Below the pieces are notes generated by a model, which worked only from the letters and a program-made list of their open reading frames with translations, was not told the origin of the DNA and did no database searches. Shown piece by piece: positions 48,285-60,341 of a stretch of 64,000 nucleotides of DNA (positions are counted from its first letter, which is position 1; every line of letters starts with the position of its first letter). The stretch is from Phlebopus portentosus (lineage: Eukaryota > Basidiomycota > Agaricomycetes > Boletales > Boletinellaceae): NCBI GenBank assembly GCA_037892935.1, contig JAYXKI010000010.1:124001-188000 (forward strand), read 5' to 3'. The translations under genes were made by a program, and so were the position numbers.

Positions 48285-49313
48285 TTTCATGATATATTAT
48301 GATTATTTTTAAACAAGGAATACCGGAAAAGCGCCTTCTACATAAAGCAAGTTGGGTGTCAGGTACCATATATGTACTTCATATTTCTCATTACATTGAT
48401 ACAATATGTATGTACATATCACATTGCATCTCCTTTCCAAACATTCAGCGATGCTCCTCCCTCTCCTCCGGTGTGATTTTTGAAGCAAACCCCATATCAT
48501 TTGACAAAGGGTGCAACAGAGAAATTGGAATAGCGGAGTGCAAAAGAAGCACGCTAGCGTCTATCGAACGGGAACCAGGTTGCGAACTGTGATCATAGTT
48601 TAACACCACGTAGATCATCTGGTTTCTATCCATCCCGAGATAACCAAGCAAGGCATTCGAATGGATCCGGGGCTCGCATTATTACATTACATGTCAGATG
48701 CATCTGGTACGAACATAACCTAGTAGAACGTTTTCAGTCATACTTCATCTGATAGAGAGCAGACAATTCCATCTGTTACAACTCATCACGACACTGAATC
48801 AATACACCGCTACTGACTGAAGTAGAAGCTGATCGTCCCGAGAAAATATAAAGCGCAAAGGATTCAAAAAGAGATGGATATGCGCAAGTCAAGGTTTCTT
48901 CGTCTTATCACAACTGTATCAACCGATTTGGGGCGGAAGGACCAAACCCTGTACGGATGATTTCTCAACCAGGGAATTATCGAAAGAAAGATCTCTTACT
49001 GACAAGGCGTCCCAGAATGTCCGAAGTTCATCTAATGCAGAAGCACAAACAATGCATACGGGTAAGCGTAGATACAACATCTCGGCGAATGAGATAGACG
49101 GTACAGTGTAGACTAGGGTCATGCATGCAATGACTGGGCGTACATGCATACTCACCGGACGATTCTGGAAGAGGGAGTAACGCGCTTGGGGGAGCTGGCT
49201 ATCTTTTCCCAATAACAAACACATTTTAACGACGATTATGTTGTCGATACATTAACTTTTCCCCCTCTTCTTGGGTGTCACGTGATATCACAACCATTGA
49301 AAGCGAAATCGAC
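48285..49313. other. Gene-free spacer
   Basis: About 1 kb with only short random open frames on both strands. No domain, repeat or RNA gene recognised. Confidence -1.
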
Positions 49314-49316
49314 ATC

Positions 49317-49589
49317 CACAACAGGCAATTAAGGATATCATTGATGATGATATTTGAATTGATATGCAATTTGATATTCAAAATATCATAAAGCATAGCC
49401 GCATTTAGGATATTCAGAATATCATCAAAGCAGATATTCTAATTGACCAATCATGATACATTTTAAGAATATCTGCTTTGATGATATTCTAAATATCCTA
49501 AATGCGGATATGCTTTATGATATTTTGAATATCAAATTGCATATCAATTCAAATATCATCAACAATGATATCCTTAATTGCCTGTTGTG
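49317..49589. mobile_element. Foldback MITE, near-perfect 124-bp arms
   Basis: A 273-bp element that is almost wholly an inverted repeat. The left arm starts CACAACAGGCAATTAAGGAT at 49317; the right arm ends with its reverse complement at 49589. The arms are about 124 bp with only a few mismatches (for example at 49377 and 49404) and about 25 bp lie between them. ATC stands directly on both sides (49314-49316, 49590-49592), fitting a 3-bp target duplication as made by CACTA-type transposases. The arms are rich in GATATT/AATATC words. No coding capacity. If transcribed it would form one long hairpin. Confidence -1.
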
Positions 49590-49592
49590 ATC

Positions 49593-51316
49593 TTTAGCAA
49601 GCGAATCTGATCATGATGGACGTTTGTGGGTTCGGATTATGTAATTCCACCGTGGTCTTCACCTCAACCCAGAGCAGTGAGTACGTTCGTTCGTTCATCC
49701 TCATTCCCTAACGATGCTTCCCTCACTGTTTCATCTGAGCACTGTTCTGCTCATCCATGTACTGAACCTGAGGTCAGCGATTTATCAACATCGACAGATG
49801 AATGACCGACCGACATGGCAGCAGTTCCCAATCGAGGATGCAGCGACTGAAGGAAACCTAACACTCTCTGCGGCATGCATATTCAAAATTGGACACCGTT
49901 TTGTGTTTTCTGACATCGCGAGTTGTGGCTATCAACCATCAAAAAAAGCCTGTTGCGAGCATCTGGAATTCCGTACCTCCCCGAGAGCACCTTTCAGAAT
50001 CAAGAAGTCGGAGAGACGGTACCATGCTTGCATGGCCGGTGCAACGGTTATAGCGTCGAGCGGGATGCTGAAGTCGCAGCGGCTAGGCGCAGATCCGAAT
50101 AAGCAGGCTGCATAGTTGCAACGGGAGTAACGTTGAGCGGGATGCTGCGATGTGCTGAAGTTGCAGCGACGCTACTCACATCATATTTATATGCATTTGT
50201 TACAGCTGCCCATTGGGGCACTTCATCGGTTGCATATGTATGTGGTGTTTCGGGACAAGGAGCTCCGGTGTCATTGTGGCCATCGCGTTGGGCGGCCGAG
50301 TCATATGGGACCTTCAAGCACCTCGGCCGCAAGTCGGAGGAATCCCTTGTGGTTAGCGAGGGGGGTACCACTCCTCCATGTACATGTATATCTGATATGA
50401 TGGTGGTAGCGGCCTTGAGCGGGGCCTTGAATGGGGCCTTGAACGGAATACACTAAAAGACTTACGCTTTTTCCCATCTCCTCACACCTCGTATACTTCC
50501 CCCGGGGCCGTTCCTGGTTCTGGACGGGAGCGGAAGCTTTCGTCCGGGTTTGCCTCTGTTCTTTATAAATGCACTAAAGGATACTCAGCGCAGCTGAAGG
50601 CTTTACACAGCAGACTTACAGGTTTCGCCCTTGATTGACATCTTTCGCACGGCTGCAGGCTGTTGCACTGAGGACACATTCAGCCAGGTAGCTGGAGAGT
50701 ATGCTGGCTCAAGTACGTACGGATTTCTTGGCACGTACGTTTACTCCGCTACTTTATGTTATGATCGATTTTTAAACCTAGTTCCTTTGAAAACACTTCC
50801 TTACCTCTAGAAAAGAGCACATAGACCTGATTAGGCGGTACATTGATATGGATCGTCCCAAACCAAGACAACAAAGTGGCTGAGCATAAAGACATTGCAA
50901 GTGTCGACTAGGTGTCCCGAGCGAAGATCAGGTTGCGTCTCATGCTCGTAGTTTCCCGTAGATAGGGGCAACTTTCGTCCTCAGATTACTGAGCAAAGCA
51001 GTCAAAGGGGACCAGGGAATGTCGAATGTACCTGGAATGAGCGCGGAACCCAACAAAACATTCTTGACCATAGTTCGATCGAAAGAGAGCGTACAGATAC
51101 CTCAATAAATAGCACTTTTCCCCACACCGGAAACGGGTCGAGATTCTGAAGCAGAAAGTGATCGTTGATGAAGAGTCTGGAACTAATGAGTTGTTTAATC
51201 TCTCGGAGTTTTATCGATTTCAGACTACTATCCGGAATTAAATTTAAACGCGAATAGGGGAAATAGGCGTTGTCAGCCAGATTCGTTCTAATTATCTGGA
51301 TCCAGGAAACCCAAGG
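49593..51316. other. Gene-free spacer with short imperfect repeats
   Basis: About 1.7 kb. A frame at 49714-50115 starts with a hydrophobic stretch (MLPSLFHLSTVLLIHVLNL) but nothing else supports it. Between 50036 and 50165 a piece like 'gcaacgg...taacgttgagcgggatgctgaagt' occurs twice, and at 50412-50450 'cttgaatggggc' is repeated three times in variant form. No RNA gene seen. Confidence -1.
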
Positions 51317-54300
51317 TCAAAGCATGTAGAATCCGACCAATGCCATGAAGACAACCTGATCGACCAAAATTATACGCGATACATCAACCGATCCTCTTGC
51401 TCCTGCGGAAGACGTACTCGGATCTACAGCCCCTGACGCGGAAGATGCGGAAGTCGCAGAAGCCGCGGCAGCATCTGCACTCTGGACAGAAGCAAAGAAC
51501 GCTTCCCACGACGCAATCGTTGCAGACGGAGCCACAAACACCGACGTTGCCGTCCCCGACCCGAATAGGATTGCGGACTCGCCGGGGAGAATGTCACCTA
51601 CAAGAAGCAAAGGGTCATCGCCTCCGACGACGACACTCTCGCCGTCGGAGGAGTTGGTCACGAGTCCTGTAGAGTTGTTCCCGAGGATGAACTCTCGGAA
51701 GAGGACAAGCGCCTGAGGTTGTCAGACGAAAGGCAAGACCCCGAGGGATAATGTCGATAGGTGCGAGACCCAAAGCGGAACGATAACAGTGGGTATAAAT
51801 ACATAGGTCAATGACGTCGGAGCAAGCATAGATGGTTCGTCACTCTCGGGCACACACTGAAAAACAAATGAACATACCGCTTCAGGCGTGAACTCGGGCA
51901 CCATATGGCCGGAATTTGCAATGAGCGCATACGTCCAATTCCGTTCTTGATGCACGATCCCCGCAAAGTTTCCAGAATCATCTGTGAAAGGCGTTGACGG
52001 CTGGCGCGTGAACCCTTGAATACCACCAAAGGTCGTATTCTATCGCCGGTAGTTCATTAGAATGATGAAGCATTAATAAGAGGAAAACTGCGAGAATGAC
52101 ATCACCTGGATTGTAACTGAAATCAACCTGGATATTAGATTGTTTTCGATCAATAAGGAAGCAAGATGAGCTTACTTTCGCTGCTGAGGTGCGGTACGAC
52201 CGTGTCATCGTTTCCTGAGTATATGATTACCGATACTCCACGCGCACTTGCATTAGTAGCCAATTCATCAAAGAACGCGACGGGCCTGGGGAGAATCCGG
52301 AAAGTAAATAACAATCATTCATTCTATCAGATGAAAGACATCACGCACTCGACGCCTGTGAAACCGTACATTAGTCATGACATCCGGAAGAAGCGATTCA
52401 AACCGCCTACTTGGATCACCAAAGACGTTCGCACCCGGTCCTATTCCGGTAGACATGAATGTGGTCTGCGTTGATAATGTGCTACTCTTACACACCTGAA
52501 CTGAAGGAAGAGTTGAATGGATAAGTAATTTGTAAAGTCCAGTTCTTGCTCGTCGGGGCATGAAGCGCCGTACGCGTTCGGTTGTCTGTCAATACCGAGA
52601 GTAGGTAAGTTTATCCTATATTGTGATGATCCGGAATAGAACTTATGTGACGTACCATTGAAGAAGGTCGTCGGATCAAGAGCCAGTGGAGGCGCTCTCG
52701 CGTCTGGTACGTTGTATGGCTACCATGAATATTTAATACGTAGCTGTTTTCAGGTTAGCTAAATGCCCCTCGCACATACGTTGAATGGACCATAGTCGTC
52801 CAGCGTAGGAATGACAGACTCCTGGGATAGATCTACAGCAAAAATCCGATTAGATAACAGCACGATAAAGCGGTCAAAGCAGCTCACTCCAGGGCATTGA
52901 GAAGTTCAACGCATAATCTTCCACTTCCGAACTGAGGGAACACCCATAAAACGGGTCGATGGTCCCATTCGCGCGTCCCGTCAAGTCTCGCTTCCTCTTC
53001 TCGCTTCTCTTCCCTTTAATCCACTCTCGGCGTCTCCGTTCCCTTTCCTCGACTTCTTGATGAGTCGGTGGAACTTGTCGTTTCACTAAGCCCGTTTCAA
53101 GACTTTCGACCCCACGAGCGATGGCGAGCAAGTTCTTCCGGATGAGCGCTGGTGGACGACTTGCGAGTTGGAGTGCGCGAGCTTGTTCTGTCGATTGTTG
53201 AGTCGGACCTACAGGTGGGAATTTGGATGTTTGTGGGTATGTAAGATTGAAGTCGTATCCACAGAGGTGGGCCCTGAGACGCGAAAACAGACTTAATATA
53301 TCGGAGACGTCATGACTAGGTAGGAAGACGCACTGCTCTCTGAAGTACTCGTAAACTTCAGGGTCATATCCGATTAATTGAGGATATGTCTCGATGACAG
53401 ATAACTAAATCCAAGTTAGCGTGTCTCTGTATTATGATCAAGTACTCATAGTTACCATAGGAAGCTCCTCGTACTCAGGCTCGGCACCCATCGCTCCATT
53501 TCCTATCGCTATCTTCGATAGGTTGACAGGTGGGTTTGGGGTGGAGAAAATAGCTTTCGTGATGTACGGCTGAATGAACAGAAAGCCATTTGCACGTTCC
53601 GACTGACAGGAAGTAAAGGTTCATATCTCACAATGTATGTCCCAGCATAACTTTCTCCAGTGAGAAGCAATGGCCGACTTGCGAGACTGGGAAATATCCT
53701 CACGAGGTTCCTCAAGAAGTTGAGCTAGCAGGGAACTTTGCGCTTAGCTGCTCTTGATATAGGATTTGATTAAGTACTCACAAAATCTTCGCCCATCTGA
53801 TCCTCATCAACAACTGGGACGATGGTGAGCTGTTTACATTGTGGAATCGCTGAGGTATCACGTACTATAACCTCCATTTGATTCCGCAGTCGAGAAGCCT
53901 GTACCACTGAACTGCTGATTAAGATGGTGACCAACTGTTAATTGCTTAAACTCACACAGGCTGGTCCACCCATATGTAATCTGCCAACTTGTCCCAGCTG
54001 AAATTATTGGGAGCCATGCTTCCAGAATCCGTGACATGCAGCGGACCGTTCTCGAGAATCAATCCGAGCATACTCGACGCGCCGGGCCTGCAATGATCAG
54101 ATCAGCTGATCTTAGGCTATTTATAAAGCGCAACACAAACCCTCCGTTCAACCAAAGTGCCCACGGCGCCGAAAGATTTTCGTCAGCATCAGCCGTCAAT
54201 GATCCATTCTTGCTTTCAAAGCCCCAGAAAAAGAGTGTGTCGTTCGGGTGGTTCGTCCGGTTTACTGGGATGTTCCCTGCCCAATTACGGTTTAATGGGA

Positions 54301-54546
54301 AGGTCACATTTGGTAGAGGGTCCTTCACAAGGAAATCTAGAAAGGGAAGGTGATCACAATAGTTGTTACGGAAAACGCCGAAAGTAGAGGTGCTCTCTCA
54401 CAATCTTGCCATTCCGGACTGAAATCGCCAGCGGGCTTTCCGGGATAATCCTGTGGGAAAGAATTGGGTACAGAACTGGTCTGAGGACTAACTGAGCTAG
54501 CCAGAGCCAACAAGCCAAATAACAACGAAGCGGACATCGACGGCAT
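51317..54546 (-). CDS. Secreted S10-family serine carboxypeptidase
   Basis: Serine exopeptidase removing C-terminal residues from peptides, outside the cell or in the vacuole. The first exons are 54402-54546, 54141-54336 and one starting at 54087; the others follow with introns of 45-70 nt. Seen: signal peptide (MPSMSASLLFGLLALASSVS), LNGGPGASSMLGLILENGPL (oxyanion region), ADYIWVDQPVGTGFST, the nucleophile motif GESYAGTY, the Asp block IIYSGNDDTVVP and the His block IANSGHMVPEFTPEA. A Lys/Arg/Glu-rich insert (EERERRRREWIKGKRSEKRK) lies in the middle, a possible processing loop. The C terminus is Ser/Ala-rich and ends with a hydrophobic stretch (DQVVFMALVGFYML), which suggests a GPI anchor. 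All three catalytic residues are present and the frame is intact. A decayed inverted copy lies at 43190-44850. Confidence -1.
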
Positions 54547-54602
54547 GTCGAGGTCGGAAAACGTCTAGTGATGGATCGCAGTCGGTCGCTCCTTTTATAT
54601 TA

Positions 54603-54848
54603 TCACCACACGGCCTGACTGATGCCTTCGTTTCGTTTCCTTTTGTCCGCATGCTCTGGGACGGAAATAGACCGCTTCTCATTTCGTGGAATGAATTCTG
54701 GTCGAGTCACATCAGATCGCGTATTGTAAAAAGTTGGGGCGGGAGTATTCTTGCTTATTAAGAATAATACAGCGTCCTGCGGCATGGCACATATCTGGTA
54801 AGTTGTACAGCAGACGATAAGAACAAGAAGACGGATGCCGCCGTACAT
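54603..54848 (-). CDS. Possible small secreted peptide precursor (81 aa)
   Basis: A single open frame starting MYGGIRLLVLIVCCTTYQIC, which reads as a good signal peptide, followed by a short hydrophilic part with two basic cleavage-type sites: RNEKR, then SISVPEHAD, then KRKR, then NEGISQAVW at the end. That is the layout of a Kex2-processed peptide precursor. Against it: the stop is only 56 nt before the ATG of the carboxypeptidase on the same strand, so the frame could lie in that gene's leader or promoter. There is no homology I recognise. Confidence -1.
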   Translation of the reverse strand: MYGGIRLLVLIVCCTTYQICAMPQDAVLFLISKNTPAPTFYNTRSDVTRPEFIPRNEKRSISVPEHADKRKRNEGISQAVW

Positions 54849-55043
54849 AGCCTAAAGACCACAGTGTTGTATACTGTAAGACTAACTCAGCTCTGACGAT
54901 CAGCGTAATCAGCGCGATCGATCAGCGCCGACAAGAATGAACAGGCTTAGTAAGCACCTCTGGTGCTGTTTGCACGTGACTCATTCCTCCACTTAGAGCT
55001 CAACTGTCAACACTCAGCAGTTTCTTGCAAAACTTTTTGGCGT

Positions 55044-58000
55044 ATGGCTCGAAGAAAGCGCTATCTTGACGATGGAGATGATTCGGACTCGTCCGCTGGC
55101 TCTGAAGACGACTTTAATAATGACTTCGGTGTAAACGAGGATCCTGATGAACGTGCGGAGAGGGAGCTTCTCGAGAATCCATACGGTCGCAAAAGGCGCA
55201 GGAAAGTTAACGGAAAGGATGACGCTACTTATGGTATCTTTGGCGAGGATAGTGAGGATGAAGGCTTTGGATGGCGAAAGAAGAAGCCGGAGAAACGCAG
55301 CGATTGGACAAAGTACGTGAAGGCACGTCCTTTGACAATAAAGTGAGTACTTATTATAACTTTCTAGAGCCCCTGCCTTCGTCTCAAGCGACAAGAAAGT
55401 TGACATCAGCGAGAAAGTTGACGAAGAAGTTTCGCAAGCGGAACATGAAACCGCAGCTGATGATGAAGTTGAAAATGAAGTTGAAAATGAAGTTGAAGAT
55501 GTTAGTATGAACGAGAGCGACGGTAGTGAGAGCACGTCACCATCAGCTCTACCGTCTCCGCGCGTCCGGCTAGACGAAGATGAAGACGAGGATACACCGA
55601 CACAAGGGGGCATAGGTTCCGCGGAATCAGCCGAGCCTGGACCATCTACTCCTTCATTTACTTCCTCAGGCATTGGTTTCGGCAAGAGTGGGATAGGTGC
55701 AAGTAGAGGTGGCATTGGCTCAAATAAAGGCGGGATAGGCTCATCCCGAGCCGAACCAACAGTGGATGATACTGTGCGCTCAAGTCTGCCTTCATCATTC
55801 GGTGCACCTCGCCCGCAGCGTGCTTTCGTGCGGGATGGTGCCGGGACCGGTTCTCCCTCAGGAACACGAGCGACCACTCCCCTTAATGCGACAGAGCATG
55901 TGCACTTTAGCAAAATATCTGGGACCTTCGGTTCTCGTATGCTATCGAAGATGGGTTGGCAAGCAGGCAAGGGTCTCGGTACAGAAGGGCAAGGTATCGC
56001 TACGCCTATCGAAGCGAAATTACGTCCGAAAGGGATGGGTATCGCCTTCAAGGGCTTCAAAGAGAAGACGGAGCAGAGTAAAGCAGAGGCGCGGAGAAGA
56101 GGAGAGGAGATCAGCGATGATGAAGACGAGAAACTTTCGAAGCGGGGCAAGAAAGGCGGGGCAAAAGGGGAAAGGCCACCTAGGGAAGATGCCTGGAGGA
56201 AGCCTAAAAAGTCAAAAGTCAAGGTCGAACACAAGACATACGAGGAGATTATCGCAGAGGCGGGTGGAGAACCTCTACCCGCTACAGCTGGCATTGGGAA
56301 GATCATCGATGCTACTGGTGCTGAAGTATGTAGATTTTACAATCGGGTATCAGCATACACTAACTCGTTCCACAATGTAGCTTCGAGAAGTGTCATCCTT
56401 GGCAGACGTGTCACTTGCATCATGGACCCCATCGACAGATCCTATGCGATTACCAGAGATCCGACATAACCTTCGGCTGATCACTGAAGCCTGCAAAGTC
56501 GACCTGGAAGGTCTCGCCCGGGAAGCCAAGGCTTTGGAAGAGAGGAGGAAATGGATCGCAGCTGAGGACCCGAGGCTCAGACGGAAAGTGGAAGATGAAG
56601 CGGAACGTAAGCCGATTCGTCATTTTCAGCGATCCCGGCTGTTGCTGATAAACAGTCAGTTATTCGAAGACTTCAGGCCGTCCACCTTGTTGTGGATGAT
56701 ATCAACACCAAGGCGAAGGAGGCGGACAATTCGGACTACGAATTTTCACTTGAATCGTTTTCCAAGACTGTTGAGAAACTATTATCCGAGTTTCCAAAGG
56801 AGTACGATCGCTATCGACTCGATGAAATTGTTGTAGCCGCGATTGTTCCTACGGTTTGTCTTTTCATGTATTTCTCTCCTTGTGATGGAATATTGACACT
56901 GCTGCAGTTCCGGAAAATGGTGGCATCTTGGAGACCACTAGAAGAACCAGATGCGTTCACTTCGACGCTCCGTAAATGGCGAAACGCCTTGAAGATGTCG
57001 ACTATTGATCCCGAGGCTGATATGCAAGTGGATGTTTTCGGTACACGGAGTGTTTCTTCAAGACCACTCCAATCGTACGTTTCGTATCCTCTATTTTCTG
57101 CTGCGGATTCGCTAAATTTGGCTTATAGAGACGCGCCCATGACGCCTTACGAGAGCCTACTATGGAACGTCTGGTTACCTAGAGTTCGGTCTGCGATCAA
57201 GTGAGTTAACCAAGTGCCTTGCAATCGAGAATGATCTAAACATTCTGTTAGCAATGACTGGTCTCCATTATATCCGGCACCGGCGGTAAAGCTCTACGAA
57301 TCATGGTCGGACATCCTTCCCTTGTTCATCAAGGACAACATGCTCGACCAGCTCGTTCTTCCCAAGATTTCTGCTGCAATTTCAAACTGGAGTGCGAAAC
57401 GAAGCGAAGTATCTTTGCAATCTATCGTGTTCCCCTGGTTGTCTCACGTCGGTTTGCGAATGGAGACCTTCATTGACGAAGCGCGGAGGAAAGTTAGGAG
57501 CATGTTGCGTAGTTGGAGCCCAAGCGATGGCGTGCCGAAGGACTACTTACCATGGAAAGAGGTGTGGCTAGATCTTCTGTTGGTCTTAAAGAAAAAGGCT
57601 CACGGTATGTCCAGGTCTTCAATGCGAAGGACTGGGAAGATATGCACCTAAAGTATATCGTACCAAAGCTCGGCGCTGTCTTACGAGACGAATTCCGAAT
57701 AAATCCGCGAAACCAGCAACTGGATCCTCTCAAGAACGTTCTCGCATGGTCGGGTATTCTGCGGCCAAGTATCATTGGCCAGCTCCTAGAGGCAGAGTTC
57801 TTCCCCAAGTGGCTCGACGTGCTGTATATTTGGCTCATCCAACCCACCGCGAGCTTTGAGGAGGTTGCCCAGTGGTACCAGTTCTGGAAAGCGACTTTCC
57901 CGGAAGACGTGAGGACTATTCCTGCAGTGGAGCAGGGATTCACTAGAGGATTGCAAATGATCAATCAAGCGTTGGAGCTTGGTCCGGAGGCACCGACGAA

Positions 58001-58346
58001 GCTACCCAAGCCGGATCATTCCCGCCGTCCAGACTCCGGTGCCAAAGCCGACCTTCCACCAAAAGAAAAGAAAGACATTGCTCGGACGCGTCCAAGTCGA
58101 ACACAGGAAATCACCTTCCGGGAAATCGTCGAGGAATTCGTGGCGTCACACAACCTCCTCTTCATTCCTGCCGGAAAGGTGCACGAGAAGTCGCGCATGC
58201 CTTTGTTCCGCGTTGCGAAGAGCTTAGATGGGAAGGGTGGATTATTGGTGTATCTTTTAGATGATGCGGTTTGGGTACCTGAAGGACCCGATGTTCGCGC
58301 GATTACGTTGGAGGATATGGTACTGAGGGCGACCAAGGGACGGTGA
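55044..58346 (+). CDS. TFIP11/Ntr1-type G-patch spliceosome disassembly factor
   Basis: Nuclear splicing factor that with the Prp43 helicase releases the intron lariat after splicing. Eight exons (55044-55312, 55368-56325, 56381-56606, 56630-56853, 56908-57074, 57129-57200, 57252-57561, 57615-58346) give 985 residues. The N terminus is the TIP domain (DDFNNDFGVNEDPDERAERE, TYGIFGEDSEDEGFG). A Gly/Ser/Ile low-complexity part (GGIGSNKGGIGSS) precedes the G-patch at about residues 293-337: GSRMLSKMGWQAGKGLGTEG. The long C-terminal GCFC domain follows (AVHLVVDDIN, PYESLLWNVWLPRVRSAI, VLAWSGILRPS). The model needs a 23-nt intron at 56607-56629 to keep frame; a single-base error there would explain it too. 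It starts close to and divergent from the carboxypeptidase gene. Confidence -1.
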
Positions 58347-58527
58347 ACTTGGTATGCATATACATTAGCATAATGCACGGTGTTTTGTATAATTGTCTAC
58401 AACAAAAGTTCAATCGCTAAACGCCATAATAACTGTAATTTTGCGTGGTCGACGCGTGACGTCACGTGTCGGCACCGCTCAGATAAGACTCAATCTTCTT
58501 GACTTGCGCGCTGAACGTCGCTTTATC

Positions 58528-60341
58528 ATGCAAGTCACAATCGACGCCCGCAATCTAAGACGTTCGTATTTATGATTATTACTTAGACATCACCAGCTAA
58601 ACGTCCATGCAGCTTTTACAAGAGCACTAACATGCATCTCGAAATATGGAGATGAGATGATGATCCACGCTGGCGCGGACAGACTCAGCCTTTCCGCACT
58701 GAACCTCGCAAAGACCGCATATTGCAGCTTCACGTATCGGCGAAGCTTCTTCCAGAAATACTTGGCGCCGAGAACAACTCAATCAAGCAGTGGAACGGCC
58801 GGTCCATCAAGGACGAATGGTCATGCATCGACGGAAGGGAGGGAGCTGAACTTGAAGTGTCAGATACAGACAAAGGTGCGGCGACAGTCCCATGTTCTGT
58901 CCCAGCACATTCGTGATAAATGTAGGCATACAGTCTCTGTTATCCATTCTGAAGCATCGCAACATGGACAAGACAGTAGAGAAATGCGATCTAATCATCA
59001 TTGACGGGGTTGAGACGCCCGCCGACGAACTACGAGAGAACGAAGATTCGTTCGAGAGTCGGCTTATCGTCCGGCTTCACTGCAGACACGGGATCGTCAA
59101 AACACATCGATTACTACTCGACACTCCTGCGAGCGACGAAGCCCCGATGATGCCTAGCAGCGAAGATGAGAGCCGGATCATCGTCCAGGCAAGAGCGGTG
59201 AAGGAAATAATCGAGCATTTCCCGAATTCGAAGGGTACGAGGAGTGATCCAGAGCTTGTTTGGAGTTTTGACGATTATGAAGTGGATGTGAAGAGTGTGG
59301 AGAAAGGTACTGACGCCAAAGGTGAGTCGTAACTCTCCTGTCTTCTGAAGCCGAGTGACGAAGAAAGTATCATTATCTCAGGCAAATCCCAACTCGCTAC
59401 CGAATTGAAACTCGGCGCGGATGAATTCGACTATTATAGCGTGCCAACCGCCCCTCTCACTCTCGGGTTCTTCCTACGAGAGTTTAATGTGATTATTTGT
59501 CAATATATTCTTGGGTGACTGACGACCGACTACTCTTCAGGCGACGATTACCCTCGCAGATGCCTTGAACGTTCCAATCGACTTTCGGTTTACATCGTCG
59601 GTGCAGCCCATATGTATGACCGCCGAGTCAGACGGGTGTAACATGTTGTTCATCATAGCCACCAATCCCGCTCGTGGTCAGGACAGCGCACAGAAGCAAG
59701 GAGCAAGAAAGAGTCAGCCTAATGGAACAGCTAATGGAGCTGCCGTCCGTTCCGCGTCTGGTATTCCCGCAGCCCGCAAAAGGTCGCTCGAAGTCGATGC
59801 CGCTAGCGGACAAGGGTCTATGCGAGTCCGACCCGCTGCTCCATTCGACTCGGCTAGCCAGCGCAAAGGTCGCAACTCTCAGCAAGATGTTAACTTCGAC
59901 ACGGGTGGCGACGCAGACATGAATGATTTGTACGACAATGGTCCCGGCCAATCACAACCGCTCTTCCTTGCCTCTCAGCTTTCCGCGGCGCAGGTCGACG
60001 CGCTCCGCGAATCTGGATTAGGAATCGAAAATATGAATGCAGAAGAATTCGCAGCAATGCTCGACGGTGAGGGAGAAGAAGTTGGTCTTGGTGCTTCACC
60101 TCCGGCATGTACGAATCCAAGTCGAGGGGGAAGTGCAGAGAGTCAGGTTGAAAGCGGGAGCGGAAGCATGAGAGATGAGCTGGAGCATGACGACCTGAAT
60201 GAAGACATTGAAATGGGTCCAACGCAGCTTGGGAAGGGAAATACTTCGTTATCAGAGAAGGTAAGATGATCTACCCTCTCGCCTCCATAGCTCGTCCACT
60301 TATGCATTCATTAGGCTTTCCGACCGCTCTTTGAAGACTAA
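58528..60341 (+). CDS. rad9: Rad9, 9-1-1 DNA damage checkpoint clamp subunit
   Basis: Subunit of the PCNA-like Rad9-Hus1-Rad1 ring that is loaded at damaged DNA and activates checkpoint kinases. Six exons (58528-58561, 58613-58858, 58926-59321, 59382-59488, 59541-60260, 60315-60341) give 509 residues. The first clamp half reads MQVTIDARNLRPFTRALTCI, then SKYGDEMMIHAGADRLSLSA and AYCSFTYRRSFFQKY; the second contains SLLSILKHRNMDKTVEKCDL, RLIVRLHCRHGIVKTHRLLL, FDYYSVPTAPLTLGFFLREF and TITLADALNVPIDFRFTSSV. The tail is disordered, Gln/Ser/Asp-rich, the kind of tail that is phosphorylated to bind TopBP1. The last exon, only 27 nt, codes AFRPLFED, an end shared by fungal Rad9 proteins as I know them. 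Intron 2 uses a GTCAGA donor, the only one that keeps the conserved frame. It starts 181 nt after the TFIP11 stop on the same strand. Confidence -1.

Noticed and set aside
49714..50115. 133-codon frame with a hydrophobic start
   Set aside because: Overlaps short direct repeats, has no domain and no neighbouring exons; left out as a gene.
55014..56306. 430-codon open frame on the minus strand
   Set aside because: Lies wholly opposite the TFIP11 exons; Ser/Pro-rich composition is the mirror of that gene's codon use and there is no domain.
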